A stretch of DNA of 7,815 nucleotides from Chloroflexota bacterium. GTDB lineage: Bacteria > Chloroflexota > Limnocylindria > Limnocylindrales > CSP1-4. The DNA is taken from assembly GCA_027346765.1 (NCBI GenBank), contig DAIERN010000058.1:1-7815 (forward strand). The letters are read 5' to 3'. Shown in pieces: positions 1-5,139 of this stretch (the first letter of the stretch is position 1; every line of letters begins with the position of its first letter). The position numbers were made by a program, and so were the translations under genes. The notes below the pieces were generated by a model, which saw only the letters and a list, made by a program, of their open reading frames with translations, had not been told where the DNA came from and searched no databases.

Positions 1-407
1 TCGGGAGCGTCGAGCGAGCCGCCGAGCGAATCCATGTCGATGTCGGAGGGCGCAAGCGTGCCGGCAGCGACCTTCTCGGCGAGACGGCGCGCCGCGCGCA
101 CGATCTCCTGGCGCGAGCCGTAGTTGAAGGCGACGACCAGCGTCAGGCCGGTCTCGCGCTTGGCGGCGACCATCTCTTCAGCCTTGCCCTTGCCCACGTA
201 CCAGTTGGGATCCACGTGGCGCCGGTTCTGCCACTCGGCGCCGACTACCTCGGCGCCAGCAGTCACGGCCAGCTGGGCCAGCTCAGCCAGCGATTCCTCC
301 GCTGTCCAACCCGCGTCGTGGCCGGTGTCGACCGCCACCAGGAAGGCACGCTCGACCGGCGGTGCGACTTCGATCAGGCGGCTGGTGCCGTTACTGCGCT
401 TGGGCAT
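1..407 (-). CDS. Chimeric ORF: HflX N-terminus joined in frame to an internal part of UppS (partial at window edge)
   Basis: The ATG is at 407 and the ORF stays open to base 1 (135 codons), so it is incomplete. Residues 1-87 match the N-terminal domain of the ribosome-associated GTPase HflX: 'VERAFLVAVDTG' (18-29), 'AEESLAELAQLAVTAGAEVV' (36-55) and the family signature 'DPNWYVGKGKAEEM' (66-79). From about residue 87 the text changes to the middle of cis-prenyl transferase UppS: 'TGLTLVVAFNYGSRQEIV' (86-103), then 'AARRLAEKV' and 'DIDMDSLGG'. HflX would instead continue with a 'DDELSPxQ'-like motif and then its G domain. UppS would begin with the 'MDGNGRW' catalytic segment, absent here. As written, neither activity is expected. 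hflX next to miaA is a common order, so the first part is in its normal place and the UppS part is the intruder. No clear Shine-Dalgarno precedes the ATG. The family assignments are strong; whether the fusion is real is open. Confidence 0.85.
   Translation of the reverse strand, partial: MPKRSNGTSRLIEVAPPVERAFLVAVDTGHDAGWTAEESLAELAQLAVTAGAEVVGAEWQNRRHVDPNWYVGKGKAEEMVAAKRETGLTLVVAFNYGSRQEIVRAARRLAEKVAAGTLAPSDIDMDSLGGSLDAP
129..161 (-). other. Breakpoint zone between HflX-like and UppS-like coding sequence
   Basis: Codons for 'KRETG' (161-147) still suit HflX, where the strand after YxGKGKxEE reads roughly 'xxTGxxxVVxD'. Codons for 'LTLVVA' (146-129) suit either family. 'FNYGSRQ' (128 downward) is only UppS. 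The reading frame is kept. Both families plausibly share a 'TG-LTLVVA' segment here, so a short DNA identity could have guided either recombination or an assembler k-mer jump. The exact point cannot be fixed without the parental genes. Confidence 0.6.
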
Positions 408-562
408 GTTCGCCAAAGGATACGGGCGCTCCACGTGGGAACGACGGGAAACGGCCGGTCGGCGGCTGGGGAGTCATCGCGCCTGATCTGACGCTCCTCC
501 GACATGTGGCGCCTCTCGTCGCAGCACTGGCGCAAGGTCGTCACGCGCACTATTACGGCACG
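408..562. promoter_or_regulatory. Divergent intergenic region between the hflX-like ORF and the small acidic gene
   Basis: This 155-bp spacer separates two outward-reading genes and should carry both promoters. On the minus strand a -10-like TATCCT (422-417) ends 9 nt before the hflX ATG. On the plus strand TATTAC (551-556) ends 6 nt before the ATG at 563. Neither has a convincing TTGACA-type -35 box, and neither start has a clear Shine-Dalgarno. A 43-codon minus-strand ORF (505-374) overlaps the hflX start in another frame. GAGAGG lies 7 nt before its ATG, and I cannot tell whether it is translated. Confidence 0.35.
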
Positions 563-742
563 ATGAACTCGAACGGCCAGGGCTCAGTCGACTACAAGCG
601 CCAGGAAGAGCAGGCGCCGGATGAGGTTCCGACGGTCTCGTCCCAAGGACTGGACAACGACCAGGAGAGCCACGTTTCTCCGTCCGACAACGACGGCGAG
701 ACGGTGCCCCAGGACGAAGTGGTCGACCAGGTGGGTGGCTGA
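563..742 (+). CDS. Small acidic hydrophilic protein of unknown function (59 aa)
   Basis: The ORF starts at ATG 563 and stops with TGA at 740-742. The product is very hydrophilic and rich in D, E, Q, S and N, with no hydrophobic segment, cysteine or signal peptide. It contains 'SQGLDNDQESHVSPSDNDGE' and ends in 'QDEVVDQVGG'. Third codon positions are strongly G/C, as in the neighbouring genes, which supports real coding. The ORF is open further upstream in the same frame (to 362), but that part overlaps the hflX start antisense and looks non-coding, so the ATG at 563 is preferred. A -10-like TATTAC ends 6 nt before this ATG, consistent with a leaderless message. It is the only plus-strand gene I accept and converges on miaA, with 9 bp between stops. 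Likely intrinsically disordered; I do not recognise a family and assign no function. Confidence 0.6.
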   Translation: MNSNGQGSVDYKRQEEQAPDEVPTVSSQGLDNDQESHVSPSDNDGETVPQDEVVDQVGG

Positions 743-760
743 GGACGGACGCTAACCACC
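734..760. terminator. Hairpin across the convergent stop codons (weak bidirectional terminator candidate)
   Basis: GGTGGCT (734-740) pairs with AACCACC (754-760): seven pairs including one G-T, around a 13-nt loop. It overlaps the last codons of both the small acidic gene (stop 740-742) and miaA (stop 754-752). Its position between convergent genes suits a shared terminator, but neither strand has a T-tract after the stem, so intrinsic termination is doubtful. Confidence 0.25.
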
Positions 761-1645
761 AAGTGCGCCAGCGACGATCTGCCGGACCGTGCTCATATCG
801 TCCGCGCCGGCTTGCAGCCAGTGAACGCCGGGTTCGGCCCGGAACCAGGTCTTTTGGCGGCGCGCGAACTGCCAGGTCCGGGCCGCGTCCCGCTCGGTCG
901 CCTGCTCAGTGGTGAGCTCGCCCTCGAGCACGGCGAATGCCTCGTGGTAGCCGAAGGCACTGAACGCGGGCAGGGCTGGGTCGTAGCGCTGACGGAGAGC
1001 CGCCGCCTCGTCCAGGAGTCCTGACGCGAACTGGGCACGGGCGCGGCCCATGATCCAGTCGCGGTGCTGCGCCGGCTCTGCCCGCAGGCCAATCCATACC
1101 GATCGCGCGGGATAGCCGCGCGGCTCTGGTGGCGGCTGGTCGCCCTGAACCGCGACTCGCTCCAGCGCCCGGACGACGCGGCGCGGGTTGGCGAGATCCG
1201 TCCGCGCCGCCACCCCGGGCGCGGCACTTCTCAATTGCGCGACCAGGACGTGCAGCCCCTCCCCCGCGAGCCGCCGCTCGAGGTCCTGGCGGACGACCTC
1301 GTCGCGTCCTGTGTCGGACAAAGCCACGCCGCGCGCCACCGCGCGCAGGTAGAGCCCCGTGCCGCCCACCATCAGCGCCGTCCCACCCCGGCCCGCGATC
1401 TGTTTCAACGCAGCCGTGGCCGCCTGCTGGTAGTCGGCCGCGCTGAAGGTCTGGTCAGGGTCGGCCAGATCGAGACCGTGATGCGTCACCAGGGCACGCT
1501 GCTCGGCGGTCACCTTGGCCGTGCCGATATCCATGCCGCGATACACCTGGCGCGAATCAGCGCTGATGATCTCCGCGCCCGGAATGGACTGCGCTAGGGC
1601 GAGCGACAGGCCGGTCTTGCCCGTCGCGGTCGCGCCGCAGATCAC
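752..1645 (-). CDS. miaA: tRNA dimethylallyltransferase MiaA
   Basis: Transfers a dimethylallyl group from DMAPP to N6 of A37 in tRNAs that read codons starting with U, giving i6A37, the substrate of MiaB encoded just upstream. The 297-residue length is typical. The P-loop 'GATATGKT' is at 4-11, the substrate-binding 'ISADSRQVYRGMDIGTAK' at 27-44 with the catalytic-type Asp at 30, 'VGGTGLYLRA' at 93-102, 'NPRRVVRALE' at 153-162, and the C-terminal 'ARRQKTWFR' at 261-269. The usual IGYxE is 'FGYHEA' (231-236). The start is uncertain. The GTG at 1645 follows the miaB stop by 16 bp, but in-frame 'LPPLI' codons just before it resemble the normal MiaA N-terminus and no start codon precedes them in that gap. 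No Shine-Dalgarno is visible, so translation may be coupled to miaB. Confidence 0.96.
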   Translation of the reverse strand: MICGATATGKTGLSLALAQSIPGAEIISADSRQVYRGMDIGTAKVTAEQRALVTHHGLDLADPDQTFSAADYQQAATAALKQIAGRGGTALMVGGTGLYLRAVARGVALSDTGRDEVVRQDLERRLAGEGLHVLVAQLRSAAPGVAARTDLANPRRVVRALERVAVQGDQPPPEPRGYPARSVWIGLRAEPAQHRDWIMGRARAQFASGLLDEAAALRQRYDPALPAFSAFGYHEAFAVLEGELTTEQATERDAARTWQFARRQKTWFRAEPGVHWLQAGADDMSTVRQIVAGALGG

Positions 1646-1661
1646 GATGAGCGGCGGAAGC

Positions 1662-3188
1662 TCAGCCGTCGAGCGACCCCACCAGCGCGTACGGCCCGGC
1701 CTTCTCGACGCGCACGTCGACGAGCGAGCCGATCAGCCTCTCCGGTCCGCTGAAGTGGACCAGCTTGTTGTTTCGATTGCGCCCGGCAAGTCGGGGCCCG
1801 CCAACGCCTTTGCCTGTGCCGTCGCCGTGCGACAGGGCCGGCCGTTTCTGATCGACGAGAACCTGCGTCGTGCGTCCCACCCACGCCTCGTTGGCGGCGA
1901 GGCCGATCCCCTCTTGAAGCTCGAGCAGCGCCTGGAGCCGGCGCTTCTTCTCTGTCCGCGGCACGTCATCGTCGAGCCGCGCGGCCGGGGTGCCCGGCCG
2001 GACGGAGAACGCGGCGGCGAAAACCGTCTCGAACCGCACCTGGCGCAGCAGGTCCAGCGTCCGCTCGAATTGCGCCTCTGTCTCGCCGCAGAAGCCGACG
2101 ATCACGTCGGTCGTGAGGGTGATGCCGGGCACGGCCTCGCGCAGCCGCGCAACGAGCTCGAGGTACGCGGCGATCGAATACTGGCGGCCCATTCGGCGCA
2201 GCACCGCGTCGTCGCCCGACTGGACCGGCAGGTGCAGGTGCTCGCACACGGACGGACACTCGGCCATGGCGGCGATCAGCCGGTCGCTCAGGTCCCACGG
2301 GTGCGAGGTGACGAAGCGCAGCCGCGAAATCGCAGGCGTGCCGTCAGCCGTGCGCAGCCCATCGATGGCGCGCAGCAACGCGGCCATGTCCGGCTTGCCC
2401 TCCAGATCGAGCTTACGACCAAGGTGCCGCGCCGCGCGGACGTCGCCAAAGCGCTCCTCCGGCGCGAGATCGTGGCCATACGAGTTGACGTTCTGGCCGA
2501 GCAGCGTGACCTCCTTGTAGCCCTGGGCGGCGAGCGTCTGCGCTTCAGCCACGACATCGTCGAATGGCCGCGATCGCTCCGGGCCGCGCGAAAAGGGCAC
2601 GATGCAATAGGTGCAGGTCTTGTCGCAGCCATAGATGATCGGCAGCCAGGCGGACGTAGCGCTCTGGCGGCGAAGGGCACCCGCCTCCCGCGCGCTGCCG
2701 ATCATCCGCCCCGGTGCGGTCGCCGAGGCTAAGCCCAGTCGGGCGGCCAGCTCAGGCTCCTCGTCGGGCCGCAGGAACAGGTCGACCTGCGGATAGCGGC
2801 GCTTGAGGACGTGCGCGTTGTCGGTCCGGACCGAGCAGCCGGTGAGCACGACGCGCAACGCCGGGTTGGCGCGGCGCAGGTTGGCCAAGTGGCCCATCCG
2901 GCCGATCACCTTCTGTTCCGCCGCCTCGCGGATTGCGCATGAGTTGATCACGATCAGGTCGGCCGATTCCAGGTCGGGCGTCTCGGCACAGCCGGCCGCG
3001 GCCAGGGCGCCGGCCATCTCCTCGGAATCGGAGTGGTTCATCTGGCAGCCCAGCGTCCAAACATGGAAGCGCGGCAGGACGAGGTCGTCGGTGACGAACT
3101 CGGCCAGCTCCGGCGCGGGCGCCAGTCGCGGATTTAGAGCATGCGCCGATCTCAGCTGATCCAGAACCGGCAATGCGCGAACGGTCAC
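1662..3188 (-). CDS. miaB: tRNA-2-methylthio-N6-dimethylallyladenosine synthase MiaB
   Basis: Radical-SAM methylthiotransferase that converts i6A37 to ms2i6A37 using two [4Fe-4S] clusters. The N-terminal MTTase domain carries the auxiliary-cluster cysteines C48 ('WTLGCQMN'), C84 ('INSCAIREAA') and C118 ('LTGCSV'). The radical-SAM CX3CX2C is C188, C192, C195 ('GCDKTCTYC'), followed by 'VPFSRGPERSRP'. 'LLGQNVNSYG' (229-238), 'HLPVQSGDDAVLRRMGR' (319-335), 'TDVIVGFCGETE' (360-371) and 'SVRPGTPAA' (395-403) are core family motifs, and a TRAM-like domain fills about 432-505. At 508 residues it is longer than usual. There is a ~40-residue N-terminal extension before the first motif and an extra charged stretch at about 240-266. 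The start is a GTG at 3188 without a Shine-Dalgarno; a -10-like TAGAGT ends 6 nt upstream, so the message may be leaderless. The N-terminus could be shorter. MiaB is preferred over other methylthiotransferases because miaA follows directly. Confidence 0.95.
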   Translation of the reverse strand: MTVRALPVLDQLRSAHALNPRLAPAPELAEFVTDDLVLPRFHVWTLGCQMNHSDSEEMAGALAAAGCAETPDLESADLIVINSCAIREAAEQKVIGRMGHLANLRRANPALRVVLTGCSVRTDNAHVLKRRYPQVDLFLRPDEEPELAARLGLASATAPGRMIGSAREAGALRRQSATSAWLPIIYGCDKTCTYCIVPFSRGPERSRPFDDVVAEAQTLAAQGYKEVTLLGQNVNSYGHDLAPEERFGDVRAARHLGRKLDLEGKPDMAALLRAIDGLRTADGTPAISRLRFVTSHPWDLSDRLIAAMAECPSVCEHLHLPVQSGDDAVLRRMGRQYSIAAYLELVARLREAVPGITLTTDVIVGFCGETEAQFERTLDLLRQVRFETVFAAAFSVRPGTPAARLDDDVPRTEKKRRLQALLELQEGIGLAANEAWVGRTTQVLVDQKRPALSHGDGTGKGVGGPRLAGRNRNNKLVHFSGPERLIGSLVDVRVEKAGPYALVGSLDG

Positions 3189-3194
3189 CAGGGG

Positions 3195-3200
3195 ACTCTA
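3195..3200 (-). promoter_or_regulatory. -10-like hexamer TAGAGT before miaB
   Basis: TAGAGT matches the -10 consensus at four of six positions and ends 6 nt before the GTG of miaB, so transcription would begin at or next to the start codon. No good -35 box is found at 16-18 nt; that position falls in the end of the inverted-repeat element (GTGCGG). Weak call. Confidence 0.25.
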
Positions 3201-3213
3201 GATGTCCGCATTG

Positions 3214-3357
3214 ATACCCGCACTATCACTATCAGGCGGTCGGAGCTCGATGAGCTGCCGAACCGAGCCCCTTGCCCGAGCGTGACTGGCCGCTTAGACG
3301 ACCCGTTGTAGCGGTAAGACCCGCGCTGATACCGATCCATAACCATAGTGCGGGTAT
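3214..3357. repeat. Inverted-repeat element with TA flanks: MITE-like or structured RNA candidate
   Basis: A perfect 13-bp inverted repeat, ATACCCGCACTAT (3214-3226) and ATAGTGCGGGTAT (3345-3357), closes the spacer between the PHP gene and miaB. Removing the flanking TA on each side (3215-3216, 3355-3356) leaves a 138-bp unit at 3217-3354. Subterminal TATCAG occurs inverted inside both ends (3230-3235, 3326-3331). The interior folds into a 12-pair hairpin with two single-base bulges (3237-3265, loop GAT) and a second, weaker one (CCGCT 3290-3294 with AGCGG 3310-3314). The ends are more AT-rich than the neighbouring genes. TA flanks with terminal inverted repeats fit a non-autonomous IS630/Tc1-like MITE; a closed three-way junction would also fit a structured leader of miaB. 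It encodes no protein I can support. One copy alone cannot decide between these. Confidence 0.5.
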
Positions 3358-3365
3358 TCCCCGTC

Positions 3366-4322
3366 CTACGTGGTCCGCTCCGCTCCAAGAACGGCAGCAC
3401 CACTCAGCGCCGCCAGCAGCCGCTCGCCCGCCTCGCGCGGCACGTAGGTCGTCCTGGTCGCTTCCACGTAGGACATCGTGTCACCGTGGTAGTCGCTGCC
3501 GCCGGTCGCCAGCAGATTCAGATCTGTCGCGAGCTTAGCCATCTGCTCGATCGTCTCCGGCATGAACCGGCGGTAGTACACCTCGAGTCCGCGCACGCCC
3601 CATTCCATGAGCAGCTTGATGAGCGTCGGCTGTTCGGGCGCCGCCGGGTAATGGGCGAGCACCGGTATGCCGCCCGCGGCGAGGATGGCGTCGATTGCCT
3701 CACGCGAGCGCATCCCCTGGCGCGGCACGTATGCCGGCCCGTTGCGGTCGATCCATTCGTCGAAAGCGCGCTGCACGGTATCGACGTGACCCGCGGCGAC
3801 CATCGCCCGCGCCACGTGCGGCCGGCCCACGGCCTCTTCACTGGCCAGTGCTGGGGCGATCTCATCGTCGATCGGCGCACCCAGCTCACTCAGTCGCTCG
3901 ATCATCAACAGGAGTCGCGTCTGGCGCGCGTTGCGCTGTCCGTCGAGCTTCGCCTCGAACGCGCCATCGTCGGCGTCCACGCCAAAGCCCAGGATGTGGA
4001 GCTCACCCTCTTCGAGCTCGATGCCGAGGTCAATCAGCGCACGGTCGGCGACGCTGTTGATCTCCGTCGCGCAGATCAGGCGCGGTCCGAGTGGCAGCGC
4101 CCCGGTCGCGATCTGGTCGCGCAACAGGCGGTAGCCGGCGAGCGTGTCGTGGTCGGCCAGCGCAGCGATCTCCAGGCCCACCTCAGTCATCTGCCGGTAG
4201 AGCTCGGCCGGTGGCAGGACTCCGTCGGATCGGTCGGAATGGGAGTGCAGGTCGACGTAGTTGGCCGGCCAGCCCTCAACCGGAGTGGGCTCTTGGAACC
4301 GACTCTGGACGTCCGGGCTCAC
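3366..4322 (-). CDS. PHP-domain metal-dependent phosphoesterase, TrpH/YciV (RNase AM) type
   Basis: PHP proteins of this subgroup hydrolyse 3',5'-nucleoside bisphosphates or trim 5' ends of RNA with a multi-metal centre. The metal-binding pattern is complete: 'DLHSHSDRSDG' (24-34; H26, H28, D33), 'LADHDT' (55-60; H58), 'ATEIN' (85-89; E87), 'ELHILGFG' (107-114; H109), 'GRPHVARAMV' (166-175; H169), 'GGIPVLAHYP' (217-226; H224) and 'TGGSDYHGD' (273-281; D277, H279). The 318-residue length is slightly above the ~280-290 usual for YciV, with an N-terminal extension of about 20 residues. It starts with GTG at 4322, overlapping the ymdB stop as GTGA, which implies translational coupling; AGGTGG sits 7 nt before the start. 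With RNase Y and YmdB upstream, a role in RNA or nucleotide turnover is the natural inference. The exact substrate cannot be read from the sequence; histidinol phosphatase or a polymerase PHP domain is less likely given the GRPH motif. Confidence 0.9.
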   Translation of the reverse strand: MSPDVQSRFQEPTPVEGWPANYVDLHSHSDRSDGVLPPAELYRQMTEVGLEIAALADHDTLAGYRLLRDQIATGALPLGPRLICATEINSVADRALIDLGIELEEGELHILGFGVDADDGAFEAKLDGQRNARQTRLLLMIERLSELGAPIDDEIAPALASEEAVGRPHVARAMVAAGHVDTVQRAFDEWIDRNGPAYVPRQGMRSREAIDAILAAGGIPVLAHYPAAPEQPTLIKLLMEWGVRGLEVYYRRFMPETIEQMAKLATDLNLLATGGSDYHGDTMSYVEATRTTYVPREAGERLLAALSGAAVLGAERTT

Positions 4323-5128
4323 TCCTCGACCACCTGCTGGATGCGCTCGATCGCGGTTGCCCTGCCGGTGGCGGGATCGATGTCGATCTGGATAGCGTTG
4401 AACAAGGTCGGGCCGGTGCCCACCTCAAAGCGCGTCGGCAGGGCGTTGATGAAGCGCGGCAGCACCGTCGCGGGCTCGAAGCCGATGACGCTGTTGAGCG
4501 GCCCGGTCATGCCGATGTCGCTCACGTAGCCGGTGCCCTTGGGCAGGATGCGCGCGTCAGCGGTAGCGACGTGCGTGTGCGTGCCGCAGACCGCGCTGAC
4601 GCGACCGTCGAGGTGGATGCCAAAGGCGTTCTTCTCGCTTGTCAGCTCGCAGTGGAAGTCGACGACGCGTGCCGGCGGCAGCTCGGCCGCACCCTGGTCG
4701 AGCAGCGTGTCGAGCATCGTGAACGGGTTCTCGATCTGGGCCATGTACGTCCGACCCTGCGCGTTGATGACCGCGATTTCGGTGCCGTCGTTGGCGTGGA
4801 AGATGCCCCAGCCACGGCCGGGTACGCCCTGCTCGCCGTAATTGATCGGCCGCAGGATGCGCTCGTCGCGGTCGAGCTCGGGGTAGATCTCGCGCTTGTC
4901 CCAAATGTGGTTGCCGCTGGTGATTACGTCGACGCCGGCGTCGAACAGCGCCGCTGCCGTTGACGCGGTCAGGCCCATGCCGCCGGCCATGTTCTCGCCG
5001 TTGGCCGTGACGAGGTTGATCTCGCGCTCGTCGCGCAACCCGGGGAGCAGCCGCTCCACACAGATGCGGCCGGGCTTGCCGATCACGTCGCCGATCATCA
5101 GGACGCGCACGGTGTTGGATTGGCTCAT
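4319..5128 (-). CDS. ymdB: YmdB/TIGR00282 family metallophosphoesterase (2',3'-cyclic-nucleotide phosphodiesterase)
   Basis: A dinuclear-metal phosphodiesterase; the Bacillus subtilis homologue YmdB hydrolyses cyclic nucleotides and affects biofilm gene expression. Length (269 aa) is as usual for the family. Conserved metal and active-site positions are all present: D14 in 'IGDVIGKPGR', E45 and N46 in 'NGENMAGG', N73 and H74 in 'SGNHIWDK', H159 in 'DFHCELTSEK', H184 and H186 in 'CGTHTHVATADARILP'. 'AVINAQGRT' and 'SDIGMTGP' are further family signatures. The ATG at 5128 lies 11 bp after the rny stop. No Shine-Dalgarno is seen, so it probably depends on translation of rny. The rny-ymdB pairing is widespread in bacteria and supports joint work in RNA or cyclic-nucleotide turnover. 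It is a soluble cytoplasmic protein, with no signal peptide or membrane segment. Confidence 0.95.
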   Translation of the reverse strand: MSQSNTVRVLMIGDVIGKPGRICVERLLPGLRDEREINLVTANGENMAGGMGLTASTAAALFDAGVDVITSGNHIWDKREIYPELDRDERILRPINYGEQGVPGRGWGIFHANDGTEIAVINAQGRTYMAQIENPFTMLDTLLDQGAAELPPARVVDFHCELTSEKNAFGIHLDGRVSAVCGTHTHVATADARILPKGTGYVSDIGMTGPLNSVIGFEPATVLPRFINALPTRFEVGTGPTLFNAIQIDIDPATGRATAIERIQQVVEE

Positions 5129-5139
5129 GACGCGAGAGG

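Noticed and set aside
362..562. Upstream extension of the small acidic gene to an ATG at 362
   Set aside because: This part is antisense to the hflX start, is Trp/Cys/Arg-rich unlike the acidic product, and lacks the coding bias seen after 563.
1515..2732. 405-codon plus-strand ORF antisense to miaB and the start of miaA
   Set aside because: The opposite strand carries all MiaB cysteine and core motifs. The plus frame has no recognisable motif and is a common by-product of high-GC codon bias.
3214..3357. tRNA or known riboswitch in the miaB leader
   Set aside because: The 13-bp closing helix with a GGTTCGG-like stretch suggested a tRNA-like fold, but there is no proper acceptor/T-arm spacing or anticodon arm, and no riboswitch consensus I know fits.
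3185..3403. 72-codon minus-strand ORF bridging the PHP gene end and the miaB start
   Set aside because: It runs through the inverted-repeat element in a frame different from both genes, has low-complexity Ser/Arg content and a compromised codon pattern; taken as chance.
3348..4529. 393-codon plus-strand ORF antisense to the PHP gene
   Set aside because: The minus strand has the full PHP metal-binding pattern; the antisense translation is Arg/Val/Asp/Leu-rich with no family signature.
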